A stretch of 40,811 nt of DNA, taken from positions 243,123 to 283,933 of the forward strand of contig MNCI01013751.1 in NCBI GenBank assembly GCA_015680685.1. The letters run 5' to 3'. A program made the translations under genes and the position numbers. The notes below the pieces were generated by a model that was not told the origin of the DNA, did not search any database, and saw only the letters and a program-made list of their open reading frames with translations. This document shows positions 1 to 11,340 of the stretch, piece after piece; position 1 is the first letter of the stretch; each line of letters opens with the position of its first letter. This DNA is from Gnetum montanum. Its lineage: Eukaryota; Streptophyta; Gnetopsida; Gnetales; Gnetaceae.

Positions 1-388
1 CAATGCTTGTAACCAAGTCGTACTCATGCCGCGCTAACAACAGGTAAGAAATAACATGAAATAAAACCTATCCATGTACTGCAAGGTTTATCCACAAAGC
101 TCATCTTTATTGCCGTACACAACTTGCGTTCAGGTACAAAGCTGCTCGAATAAAGAACTATTCACTTGGGGAACTCCTACTACAGGCACATGGAAAATAT
201 TCTATCTTTGGGATGATCAATCTGCCAGAGCTTCGCTACTTCTAGCCTGGATTTGAAAATGAGGGGAGTGTCACCTCTTATTTATAGATTTGGTAGCAGA
301 CCGTGATATCGTGTACGCGATATCGCAGGGGATGATGTGATATCGCAGGGGATGCGATATCGCGGCTTGTGCATATCGCGTCTCATCA
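1..388 (-). mobile_element. Partial LTR (5' part, U3 and start of R), family shared with the solo LTR at 3044
   Basis: Read on the minus strand, this matches the first ~390 bases of the solo LTR at 3044-4086, starting with the same TGATGAGACGCGA terminus at base 388. It keeps a TATA box (TATAAATA, reverse complement at 279-286), GCGATATCGC palindromes upstream of it, a block matching the solo LTR's GTAGCGAAGCTCTGGCAG, and an AATAAAG hexamer region. The rest of the LTR lies beyond the window's left edge, so I cannot tell whether it is a solo LTR or one end of a full element. The short open frame at 74-256 has no recognisable product and is LTR sequence. Confidence 0.9.
303..380 (-). promoter_or_regulatory. 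Array of GATATC-centred palindromes in LTR U3
   Basis: Perfect 10-bp palindromes GCGATATCGC lie at 317-326 and 354-363. Near copies are at 303-312 (GTGATATCGT), 337-346 (GTGATATCGC) and 372-380 (CATATCGCG). Spacing is 14-20 bp and the array sits immediately upstream, on the minus strand, of the TATA box at 279-286. This layout fits repeated U3 enhancer elements, but no binding factor is known to me. Confidence 0.7.
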
Positions 389-1829
389 GTAAGCATGGCC
401 TCAAATGTGCTTTTTCACTTTCTAAAAATTGAAATGAAGGTTGACATCCAAAATCTTAAGGAATTGATTGAATCCAAATGTGTAATTGAAGCTAAAACTA
501 TTTAAATGTGAAATATAGTAACAATGCTTAATGAATAATAAATTTTAAATGGATTGATGATTTGTAAACAACTGAATTGATGAATTGGTGAATGTTGGTA
601 AATGTGAGGAATATGAATGTTGATGGATGATGAAAATTATTAGAGTGTTGAATTATGAATAAAAGATGAATAATTAGTAAATAACCGATGAATTTGATTT
701 ATTTATACCATCATCAATTGCGTAAATCACTCATTTCATTCAAATATATCAATGTTACAATAAACCATGATTCAAAAGAACCCTCTTAACAATACTTATT
801 TATCATATAAATGTTGTCACACCTCAATATTTTACTTAAGATAATCCATGATTAAATCACACATAACTTAATACTTAGGGCATGTTATGTCATAATTCTT
901 AACTTAAGAAAAACAACTTCCATACACATTATAAAACTTAAACAAAAGTGCATGGTAAATCAAAAATTCACATTTGAGTGCTTAAAACAATAATTTCCAT
1001 AACCATAAACAAAAGCTCACAATTAAATCTCATAAATGATGATAATCTCAAAAGAACTAGTGATATTCAACAATACATCTACCCAAGTACATCATGTTCA
1101 TCATTACATCAATATTAAAAGAAAAATAAGTTCGAAAATAAGAAAGAAACTTTATTGATCATGATCCATCACCATCCAACTCCTAGCTGCTACCATCTAA
1201 ATTTGCATACAAACATGTAGGAAGAATCAAAAACCTTCTAGTAGAGGAAACCATCTTGGTGTACTTGGAACAAGCTATAGGATGGAACTACATGCTACAT
1301 AAGAAATCATTTAAAGATCCATGAACTATAATCAACATCAAAATTGTGATATCCATAGAATGTTAAGGAAATAGATTAACTAAGAATGCCCTAAAAATTA
1401 ACCATCCATGAGGACTAGTTGGTCCATGAAGGCCTCACTTATTTTGGATGTTATCAACAATTCTTCTCAAGGACTAGTTGACCAAGCATCACTTGATCTT
1501 GGATGAATCAATCCTAGAAGAAATCCCATGTGTTTCACCTATCCCTATCATTCTGAATCATGAAACTAGCCATGTAAGCAATCATAAGTGATGTGAGCAT
1601 ACACTGATTGACTAAATAACCCTCCCACAATGCTTTCCCATTATCATAGCATGTTTGTAATCATAGGTGAGATGTACAAGAGGCCAACCTAGAATTCCCA
1701 CAATGCTTATCCACTAATCTCAATGAATGCAAAATCGAGAGGTTGAAATGTCCAAAAACATACTTGTATGAGTACCAAAGGTTAGGAAAATTTAGAGGAT
1801 GTCGAAGCAACATGAAATGAGTGAAAGAA
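389..1829. other. AT-rich filler, no gene seen
   Basis: AT-rich sequence between the left LTR and a degenerate repeat tract. The part at about 560-690 is rich in ATGAATTGATGAAT-like words. From about 700 to 1100 the plus strand is rich in A and C and poor in G. I see no conserved protein domain, and the short open frames look random. Confidence 0.6.
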
Positions 1830-2190
1830 ATAAACCATGAGTTAACCACAACCCATGGCTTGAAGCAGAATATTAACCATGACTTGTGGTTAAGTCGTGA
1901 TGGAGATCATGATGTTGCCATAACCCAAAAAACTCATCACTATCCATTTCTACCTGACCATGATCCTTGTTTAGTTTGTGGTCTAAACCACGACCTCACC
2001 ATGAGTTATGGTATATGCCACAACTCAAAGAATGTATATCTTAGCTTAAGTTTCTAGTCATCTGTGAAATCCATGACTAGTAGTTCAATTATGGTTGGGG
2101 ACCACAACCTCACCATGACCCATGGTCTTTGCTAGTACCTTTACTACAAGTTGTGGTAAACATACCATAAGTTGTGATGGTGAGAAGTGC
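1830..2190. repeat. Degenerate CCATGAC / CACAACC repeat tract
   Basis: The tract repeats imperfect words such as ACCATGACTTGTGGT, ACCACAACCTCACCATGA and CCATGACCCATGGT, often in both orientations, so it can form short imperfect hairpins. The unit is not fixed. A similar tract occurs at 6460-7010. The open frame at 1821-2057 runs through the repeat and has no recognisable product. Confidence 0.5.
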
Positions 2191-3043
2191 CACCGGATAT
2201 CCATTGAAAGACACATGAAAAGATCAAGAATAAGTGCAAAATGATATCAAAATTACAACATGAATTTTACAAGAGATATAACCACACAAAGGGCTACATG
2301 TACTTGAAATTACAAAGGTGATAAATAACACATTGAGATCATCACAAGGTAATAAAGCTTGGAATTAGTTGTTCTACCTTTAGAAGGAAAACCTACAATA
2401 CATAAGATTCACTAAAGCACCAATGCAATATCAAGATCATCAATAAGAGAGATTGATTAGCACATATGAATAAAGAATGCATGAAAAACACAACACTAGC
2501 TTTATATATAATTTCTAGATTTTCTATATCAATATAGAAACAAGGATTCAAAGTAGAATATCTCTTTGATCAATTCTACAATAATTAGAAAAGTTAGCCA
2601 AAAGTCTAGTGCATAATAGAAAGTCCAAGTACACTTGAGAAAGAAATAGAATAAAGCTTGAACAAGTTTTATAATAAGATAATATTTTTCAAAAAATATC
2701 TAATTGACACTTCATTACATGTGCCATCATCTTAACAACCTATTCTTACTAAGAAAACACTAAGAATCAGTCATTTCCAAATAAAATTCCAAAAGATGAA
2801 AAAAAAATCATATTTTATAAAAAGATACTAGATGTTTCCAAAAATAAGCATTTAGAACAAGAATATTTATAAAAAAATTTACAATTTATAAAAAGATAAG
2901 CTTTAATAAAATTTTTATTAAATATTACAAAAATAATACCAAAATAAAATACTTGGAAGGTCATGAGATCAAATCATCAAGAAGCTTTAACAAATAAACA
3001 CAAGACACATGCCAAGCCATAAGTTAATAAAAGAATAACTATG
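2191..3043. other. AT-rich filler upstream of the solo LTR
   Basis: Very AT-rich sequence with A-runs (about 2790-2950). I see no coding region or RNA gene. Its last five bases (CTATG, 3039-3043) are the left target-site duplication of the solo LTR. Confidence 0.6.
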
Positions 3044-3068
3044 TGATGAGACGCGAGATGCACTGGGT

Positions 3069-3113
3069 CGCGATATCGCGTCTTCCCCTGCGATATTGCG
3101 TACGCGATATCGC
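3069..3113 (+). promoter_or_regulatory. GCGATATCGC palindrome array in solo LTR U3
   Basis: CGCGATATCGCG at 3069-3080, GCGATATTGC at 3090-3099 and GCGATATCGC at 3104-3113, ending 17 bp before the TATA box. The middle copy differs by one C-to-T change. Several copies upstream of TATA in both LTRs of this family suggest a repeated cis-element. Confidence 0.7.
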
Positions 3114-3129
3114 GTCCCGCTGCCATATC

Positions 3130-3137
3130 TATAAATA
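3130..3137 (+). promoter_or_regulatory. TATA box of the solo LTR promoter
   Basis: TATAAATA downstream of the palindrome array. The same spacing and motif occur in the partial LTR at the left edge and, with different flanks, in both LTRs of the gypsy element. Confidence 0.75.
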
Positions 3138-3383
3138 AGAGGCCGCACTTCCTTCATTTCCCAATCCTGGCTAGAAGTAGCGAAGCTCTGGCAGATTGAT
3201 CACTCCAGAGTTAGAATTTTTCCCATGTGCCCGCAGTAGGAGTCCTAGAGTGAACGGCTCTTTATTCGAGCAGCTTGTAACCTGAACCCAAGTTGTGTAC
3301 GGCAATAAAGACGAACTTGATTGGATAAACCTTGCAGTACATGGTTTTATTGTTGTTTATTTACTGCTTTCCTAGTGCGCACA

Positions 3384-3710
3384 AGTACGACTTGATTACG
3401 AGCGTCTACGGACGTGTACGGCTAGTCAAGGAATCGGCTGCTTGTCGCAACGCATGAGTACGACTTGATTACGAGCATTGGCTGCTTGGTAACCCAGTAG
3501 CGTATTCCAGGATTCTGCGCTTGGTAATCCCAGTGGTAGTCCAATGTGTACGGCTAGTCAAGGAATCGGCTACTCATTGCTAGGCTAGAACGTGTGATAA
3601 GTACGACTTAGTTACGAGCACCCACGGGTGTGTACGGCTAGCTAAGGAATCGGCTGCTTATCACACTTAAGCTAAATAGGTGCCTCAGTACGACCACTTC
3701 GAGCACTTGC
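3384..3710 (+). repeat. Internal direct repeats in the solo LTR (R/U5 part)
   Basis: AGTACGACTTGATTACGAGC starts at 3384 and 3457, with a variant at 3600 and a more diverged one near 3687. A second word, GTGTACGGCTAGTCAAGGAA, starts at 3414, 3545 and (variant) 3630, each time followed by TCGGCT. The two words alternate, so the block looks like repeated partial duplication inside the LTR. The function is unknown. Confidence 0.75.
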
Positions 3711-4086
3711 GTTACGTGTGGTGATCCCAGTAACGATTAGCGTTTGGTAAGCCACAGTTGCATAGTTCAGGGTGTGTCCGGTAAGTGGGAACGGATGCTG
3801 ACGCTAGTTAATTTAGACTTAGGACATTAGTTAGAGTTAGCTTAGTTTCTCAACCCTTTCCCCTGATAGCATAGAAGATAAACCGAAAAATACCAAAAAA
3901 ATCACATACCTCAGACTTGCTTAACCATACACCGTGACACTTACAAGCAAGCCTGGGAAGACAACAAACGATTAACCCCAAGCGTTTCTTGTGGTGTTAA
4001 GGAATTTAGTCTGCGGAGTTCGACCGGATCACGCGTGCATGCTCGTATTCGTATGGTTGAGTGTAGGGGTACCTTGCCACTCATCA

Positions 4087-6459
4087 CTATGCATAAACTA
4101 GGGGTTAGGAACATGGGATGTTACCAATGTAATATTAATTATGATGAAAGTAAATTAAGAGTATATCACATGCTTGACATTGAGTAGACACATCAAAAAA
4201 ATATAAAAAGAAAAAAATTTCTGATTTTAGTATTATCTACTTAGGTATATAACCTTACAATTATACTTTGAAAAAATAGGTGACTAAAATTAATTATTGT
4301 AGGAGAAAGGTTGCACTCCTAACAACATTTACTTCACTCTTCAACATCCATGCTTGAACTTAAAATAGCAAAAGGATTTAAGATAAAGAATTGTGGCTTA
4401 ATATGAATATTTGTGTGAAAGTAAGATTCAATAAAAAATGGTAGTACATCTTTTAGAAGATTTCCACCTCATTGCTTGTTATTAATCTTAGAGTGAGAAT
4501 CTTTACCATTAGCTATAATTTTCTTATCAACTCTACTTTTAATCTTTTGAGGTAATAGTATTTTGGTTAGACAAGGAAAAATTTACTTTACGAGTTATTT
4601 GTCTAGGTTGATCAATGTTTTTTTATCATTAGTAAAAATATACATAAGAGCTTTTGTCTTTTTTTCTTTCTTTCTTGGATTGTTTATTTTTTTGAAAAAA
4701 TAGGACTTTTGTCCCTATATTACATAAAGATCTAACTTTTTCTTTGTTTGATATTTGCCTTTGACTTTATCTTTCTATTTTCACTTGAATTTGCTACATT
4801 TCCATATGAAAATATGACCTTTAATTACTTTTAATTTTATCTTGTTGAATACATTTCTTCCTCTAGTTTGTAGTCCACAATGTGGGTAAGAAATTTGTAA
4901 GAAGAGTAATGAGTTCAAGTACATGTTAGAACTAACATGAAGATGCAAATTACTTGTACTATTTTAAAATTTAATAATTTTGATAAAACATCTATTATTA
5001 AAATATGAATTAAAAAATTTAATCTTGATTAAATAATATAGATATTCCTTTACATATAACTAGTGATTGAGATAATTCAGAAAATAATGTGGTATCCTTA
5101 AATAAAAACTTATTAGCATTCCTTACATTAAAGGTATTTTCCAAAAAAATTATAGAGTTAAAAAACATGATGTTATGATAATTTTTAAATCATATAATAA
5201 AAAACTATTTCACTTTTTTACACTCTTTTTATTAGCCTCATAAGTTCTCAACTTCCTCACTTGCATATAAAATAGATCAATGCATAATTGAGCAGGAGTC
5301 TTTACATATCCCCTATAGTTGTGGAGTATGATGTTGTATTAGAGGTAAGGTGTGGGAAAATCATAGCAACCTAAATTAAAGTTAGTACAACATACACACA
5401 ACAAGCATCCAGCCACAGTATTCATAACTCATACATTTATCACATAACATTCATACTATCATAATACCATTATCACAACACATGGACTTATCATATAATC
5501 ATAATCAATATAGACTTCTAGAAACCTATGCTTTGAGAAACGTCATTAACACCATGCATAACAAATACCTCAACATCTAATGCTCAAGGACTCATCCACA
5601 CGTATAGTCAAAACATAATAGCACATAACACTTTTCTTCAACATATTATGCTCCAAAGGACTTCTAACACATGCTCATGACATATCATCACCATAACCAT
5701 GCATACAACATAATATCCAAGCATAATACATAATGCCTAACACACTTCTCCAACAATCTACACCTTAAGGAAAACATATCTTCCATGGTAGCTGACACAT
5801 TTTCACTCTATGTAATGCATGATATTATTGACATGAATATTCATAAAACAAACAATGCATGTGATTATTTTATTAATTTTATTAACATATATATCACTAC
5901 TAGTATTAGTGCCCACTACATCATCTACATGTATCACTACTAAAAGATACAACCCCAAGCCACCAACCTTCTAAAAGATAGATCCATGTATATCCATATG
6001 CTCCAAGATCTGATGCTAGTCATAGGCACACCCTATATCCTTCCACTTCCACTATGAAAAATAAGATAGAATCCTCATCAATGCATCTAGCTAGGGTCAT
6101 GCTAAGTTCTCCAAGGTGCCTCATTACCAATTGGTCCACATCCTTATCTTGGCTCCACACATCATGTGCACAACACAGTAACATTACCAACATAACAAAA
6201 ACAATGACCATAAGCAACCAATGTTACATGTGTTATCCTAAGTTCATAATATATCATGTTCAACATAACATATAATTTGACACATTCACACAAAATCCAT
6301 ACTTTACACACATATATCATGAATAATTGTATCATAAATACTTATCATAGATCAGAGTAACTAGTACTATCAAAAAGTACCATAACAATCAAATGTCATG
6401 TTATAATTACTATGCACAAGATGTAACAAATGTCAAATTTAAAAATTTCATGTTCCATC
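4087..6459. other. AT-rich filler; CAT/ACA-rich tract from 5390
   Basis: No gene recognised. From about 5390 to 6450 the plus strand is strongly A+C-rich and G-poor, with many CATAACA and ACACAT words. Long strand-asymmetric tracts like this occur in the non-coding parts of plant retroelements, but I cannot assign this one to an element. The two overlapping open frames near 6020-6275 have no recognisable domain. Confidence 0.5.
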
Positions 6460-7010
6460 AATACATCAACCATGACTTGGACCATGACTCATGGCACACT
6501 CATGAGCATGCTTGAAATTTAATGATGATATGAATGTATATGGTCTTTAAAACTATATTATACAATTTATTTTTAAAATAAAATGTATGATAATATCTTG
6601 TAGAGAAATAAAATACTATATTTTAGGTAAAGAAATGCATATTTGCAATTTATTAAATTCTAAAATTCTAACCATGCTCATAAGGGTTCTTTACAAGGGA
6701 CTACAACCTAGCTGCACCTCTTTATAGAAACTAGCTCTTCATTCATTATGATCCCACCATGACTCATGTCCTACTTGTGGCTCACACAAAAATGTGACTA
6801 TGACCTCACTGCAACAATGTCACAATTGCTCATGGCTCGTGCTCATTGGAAATAGAAAATTGAAACTCTGTCGTAACCTAGCCACAACCCTATTGCAGTT
6901 GTCTAAAATGCACATTTTTTACCACAACTATCTTGCAACTTGTGTCCCCCTTTAGAACCCTTGTGTGACTAGGTTGCAACTTGTTTGTAAGTCATGCTCA
7001 TGATAAATAT
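6460..7010. repeat. Second CCATGACTCATGG / CACAACC tract
   Basis: Imperfect repeats such as ACCATGACTCATGG, CCACCATGACTCATG and GTAACCTAGCCACAACC recur without a fixed period, resembling the tract at 1830-2190. Likely an old repeat family or the remains of one element type. Confidence 0.45.
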
Positions 7011-7619
7011 TGAGTTTTAAGTGATGCAACAAAAATATCAAGTCCACAAAAAATTAATCTAGTTAGTGTACATGCTTCACATCACATCACCTAGGGCCTA
7101 GAAACTAGCAATGGGATCTTTGTTATTTTTAGAATCATTAATAAAAGTATTGATATTACCCATTTGAATCACATCCCTCATAGTAATTACACACTAGAGT
7201 CAAACACTAGCTTATGGAATTTCCAATGAACCAAATACTTGAGAACCACCACATAGCACCTAGTTATCCCATTATGAGGCTTATGAAACTATACAATGAT
7301 CTCAAAACATAAAATAGAATATGAGTAAATAATCCCATCTAAAATTTAGTAAACTTTCCAAAACTTGAAATTCAAAAACCAAGGCATGAAAATGCTCTCC
7401 ATAAGATCATGGATCCTCTAGAATCTAAATTGATCCTGCTGTTGTATCCACTTTTTTGGTACTTCAACAATTTGGTCAAGTGTGTTTTTGATATTTTCAC
7501 ATCAACTTAGACACTGCTAAACCCCTAAAATCATCATATTGAGTAGTTGTTTGGATTCTTAGAGGCTCTTAGCAGATGTTCCTAATAAAGCCCTAGAACA
7601 TTAACCTTAAATTGGGCAT
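7011..7619. other. AT-rich filler, nothing recognised
   Basis: No open frame with a domain, no RNA gene and no clear repeat structure seen. Confidence 0.5.
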
Positions 7620-9789
7620 TTTTTATAGCTTTGATAAGGTTAAAATGGAACCTTTCATGGAGGTGACATGAGGTGATGTTAGCATCAACATCAACTACTA
7701 GCATCACTACTACATCATCCTTTAAACACTTGTCCTCTAAACATGATGTCACCTCCATCAAACCTTCAACAAATAGTTTGCATCATCCTTGAGGTAAGAA
7801 ATGTTAGTTTTGATGATTTGGTAGGTTCCAGAAGGTTCAAGATGACTTATTTCCATTGCATGATGCTTAGGTTAGGTTGATGCTAGCATCACTTGAACAA
7901 CATGACTTCAAAACTTAACTTTAGATGATACTTTTAACTAGGTGTGATCTTTGAGGTTTACTCAACATCCTCTTACTAATGTTCATCATTATTTCAAGCA
8001 TTTATAGTGATCCTTGGGGCCTTGAATTGGGAACTTAAGGTATAGAATGTGAAATTATGCTAGTGTAGGTGATTCTAATGCTAGTGTCAGTGTCATCCAG
8101 CGTTAGCTAGCATCATCAATGCTACTTGTCTATTGTAAAAATTCAAGATGCCAAAAGTGAACTCTAAGTTAATAATTTGAAACTCAAAATATTTTAGGAA
8201 ATCATAGGCCTATAAATACAAGGTTCAACATTAATTATAGGCTAATTTTTCAAGATTTGAAAGTACTTTCAAATTTCAAGAGATTTAGAACACCACCATC
8301 TACATCAAGTACATCACCTACATGCTCCATAGCCATTCTAGCATCATCTGTAGTCTGTGAACTTAGTCCTAGCACTTGCATTACTAGAAACATATGTAAG
8401 CACATTGATGCTAACATTAGCATCACAAAGGCTAGTGTTAGCATAATCACCTTAGTGTCATTAGGTCACTTGCTAGTGTTACCTCTAAGATAACACTAAG
8501 AAACTACCTTGTTTTGATCCTAAATTAGCGTTGATAGACTTTCTATTCATCTCTAGATGTATAAGGGATCATAATTCATTAGTTAAACCATTTATTTATT
8601 CATGAACTAAGTTCAAATTATCAATTTTCAATCTATAGTTTGTATCCACAATTTGTATCCCACACCATCATAGCTCTTTACCCTCCCTAGAAGGAAAACT
8701 TTCTTAGTCCATCTAATAAAGCATTTTTTGTTTATTTATTGGGAAGGAAAACTCCAAACCATTTCCTACATATTGGTCTCTTGTTTATTATCTATTTTAG
8801 GCATCTTAATCACTTTAAATATATCTATGTTTCTTAGATTGTATTTACATCATTCATATTTCACTAAATCTATCACTAAGTTTAACATCATTTATCTATA
8901 CCCTTATGATTCTAATCTTGATCCATATGCTAAGTTTGTATTTGATTAAAGGTTCATGCTTCTTCATTTCATTATCATTAATCTAACAATGATTATGTCA
9001 TTCCAAAGACCATTTACGATCATGAATCATGCATTGAAGTGGGTCATTCATGGAGGTGTTCTTGTAGGATTATGAGAGAATAACTTTGGAGGAACATTTT
9101 TAAAGCTTTCTAGTGTGTTACATTTACATTAAATTTGATAGGTCCTTTCTAGATTTTTTACTCTTTCTATTAAACATCCTGTTGTTCTTGCAAGATTATT
9201 CTTTCACAGCTTTGTAAGAACACCTTCATGAATTAGATGCTAAGCATCTAACTTGTAGTTGTAAATGATCTCCAAATCAATATAACCCTTAAGATATCAA
9301 TGATTATGAAATGAAGGGGCATGAACCAATAATAAAATATAGACTTAGCCTACTAAGAAGACAATAAATCTAAGTAAAACATAATTTATGTAAATTAAAC
9401 TAAGTATAGAAATAAACAATGTATGATGTTGAATAAAATCTTAGCATGGAATTATGCTTAGAATAACTTAGAATAAAAAGTCAATGGAAAATAAGAAATC
9501 AATGTGGGGGAAATGACTTTAGTATTCCCTTTCTAATGATAAATATGTTTTATTAATGAAATATAAAGTTCATCTGTTATGGAGGGCCAAAACTACAAGG
9601 GGTGATGAAAAACATATAAGAAATAAATTTGATAATAAAGGCTCAATTTATGAGCTAAGTATGGATTTTGGTGATGAAATTTAACCTTTGAGAGATGTAG
9701 ATTTGAATGGGGAAGTTGCAAACACCATCCAAAATTAATTCAAAGTCAATAGGGCTATTTTATTTAATAGTCTACTTAGTGATGCTAGA

Positions 9790-9935
9790 GTTGAAAAAAA
9801 TATTAACTCTAGAATGGTGACACTAATGCTAAAAAATTATAACTCTTGAATGATCATGTTGATGTTGAAAAATTCTAACTCTAGAATGGAAATGTAGATG
9901 TTGAAAAATTCTAACTCTGAAATGGTGATGCTGAG
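9790..9935. repeat. Tandem repeat, 36 bp x 4
   Basis: Four adjacent units begin at 9790 (38 bp), 9828, 9864 and 9900 (36 bp each), with the core GTTGAAAAATTCTAACTCT followed by AGAATGG or close variants. Units 3 and 4 are the most alike. The minus-strand open frame here is open because 36 is a multiple of three, not because it is a gene. Confidence 0.85.
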
Positions 9936-10822
9936 GCCACCTAAGTGACATTGATTTTGGTGTTAGTGTTAGCATGTAAGTTGTCATGGTCTTAGGTGTT
10001 AGACCAAGCTTAGGAACTACCAAGGGAAGCTGTTGTGATCATGGAGTGTTGAGGAGATACTAGGAAGGTAAGTGTTCTTGATCCTGATCTCTTAAAATCC
10101 AAAAAGTACTCTAGATCTCAAGAAAACTAGCCTTAGAATTGGGTTTTGATGTAGCATTTATAAACTTAGGTCTTCTAAATTCAACCCCAAAGGCAAGTGT
10201 AGTTAACTAGAATTTATTTTTAAAAACTAGAAGTTAAAGTACATATTGATGACATTGATTCAAATTTGACTAAGGTAGGTGATGCTAATGTTGACACTCA
10301 CATCACATCATTTGTTCTAGACTTAGAAAAATTTTTGGTGGATAGGCAAACTTATGAAGCATGCTAGAGAATTGACTAAGATAAGTGATGTTGATGTTCA
10401 TATTAGAGTTAGTGCCACCTAGCAAAACTTAGTCTCAAATTTAGTCCTAACCTTTCACATTGCCTCTGAACCTATCAAATTCACCATTTAATGCATTGAA
10501 AATGATGTTGACTAGTCATTGAATAGCCCATGAGGCCAAAAATATGTTTTAAATGCCTATTTTTACATTTTGAAGATGTGTTATGATTGGAACTAGGATA
10601 GTGATTCTGGTATTAGTGTTAGCTCCTAACCTAAGAAATATTTTGCTTTCTTGGTCTTGGAAAAACTTGTCAAAATGCTAAAAATTGATGCATGTCATGC
10701 TTAGACTAATGTAGATGAGTTGTTTGGGATCTTGTAGAGTTGAAACTAAGGCCTAGGAGCTAGTTTGATGAAGGTGATGCTCAAGGGGTGATGCTTACGC
10801 TACATCAACATCCCTTATAGGA

Positions 10823-11311
10823 CACTTAGAATTTTTTGCTTCCTGAAGTTATTAGGATCACTGAAACTAACCAAAATTGTCATTTGTTATCTAGGATATG
10901 ATTAGGACCAACTATTAGAAGCCTATAGAAGCTTGAAATACTACTAGTAAGGATATTTTTATAGGTAACATTGGTATAAACATCAACCATCATTAATTAG
11001 GTAAAACACCTCATTTTGGGCCTTCTAATGCTACCAAAATTTCCAAAATTGATGTCTATCATATTAGGGATGATTATGGGCAATCATGGGAAGTCTATAG
11101 AAGTCCAAAATGATATTAGAGATGGTGCTTTTACAGGTGACACTAGTATCAGTATCACCCAGCGTCACTTTGAAAAAACACCTCATTTTGGGCCTTTAAA
11201 TGAAGCTGAGATTGCCAAAACTAATGCTCATATGTTGGGCCATGACTAGGAATATCTTCTAGGGGCCTATGGAAGCCCAAAACATGACTTGTGATGATGA
11301 TTTTGGGATCT
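10823..11311. repeat. Tandem repeat of about 172 bp, three units
   Basis: ACACCTCATTTTGGGCCTT starts at 11006 and again at 11178, 172 bp apart. It is followed in both by matching order: CCAAAA, a CAT-TAGG block, CTTCTAG..GCCTATAGAAG-type words, then a GTGACACTAGTATCAG-type word. A more diverged unit starts near 10823. The unit length is typical of plant satellite DNA. Confidence 0.65.
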
Positions 11312-11340
11312 TTTGATAGCCCAAGTGGATGTAAATATGT

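Larger units (their letters stand above)
3044..4086 (+). mobile_element. Solo LTR of a Ty3/gypsy-type element, complete, with TSD
   Basis: A 1,043-bp LTR bounded by the inverted termini TGATGA and TCATCA. The 5-bp direct repeat CTATG lies at 3039-3043 and at 4087-4091. No internal element sequence remains, so it is the product of LTR-LTR recombination. It holds U3 palindromes, a TATA box (3130-3137), an AATAAAG polyadenylation-like signal near 3305 and repeated blocks in the 3' half. It is more CpG-rich than its surroundings. Parts of it, such as the GTAGCGAAGCTCT block and the GGGGTACCTTGCCACTCATCA end, resemble the LTRs of the gypsy element at 17359-27156, so the two families are related. 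Confidence 0.93.
7620..11340. repeat. Old degenerate repeat tract (GATGCTAGTGTTAGTG type)
   Basis: Words of the type GATGCTAGTGTTAGTGTCACC and their complements recur through this tract, for example near 7680, 8070-8110, 8400-8470, 9950, 10270, 10390, 10600 and 11140. Between them recur AGCCTATAGAAGC-type and CATTTTGGGCC-type words. The best preserved part (10823-11311) has a period of about 172 bp, so the whole tract may be a decayed satellite. The stretch at about 8500-9780 shows the pattern weakly or not at all. A related fragment lies at 33690-33930. No protein is recognised. Confidence 0.5.

Noticed and set aside
8728-8949. Membrane protein gene from a 73-residue open frame
   Set aside because: It is hydrophobic because the DNA is T-rich. 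There is no family match that I recognise and no sign of exons nearby.
9500-9540. Polypurine tract and LTR start (ATGTGGGGGAAATGA)
   Set aside because: The G-run followed by TG looks like a 3' LTR boundary, but no second LTR copy or coding remnant is present around it.
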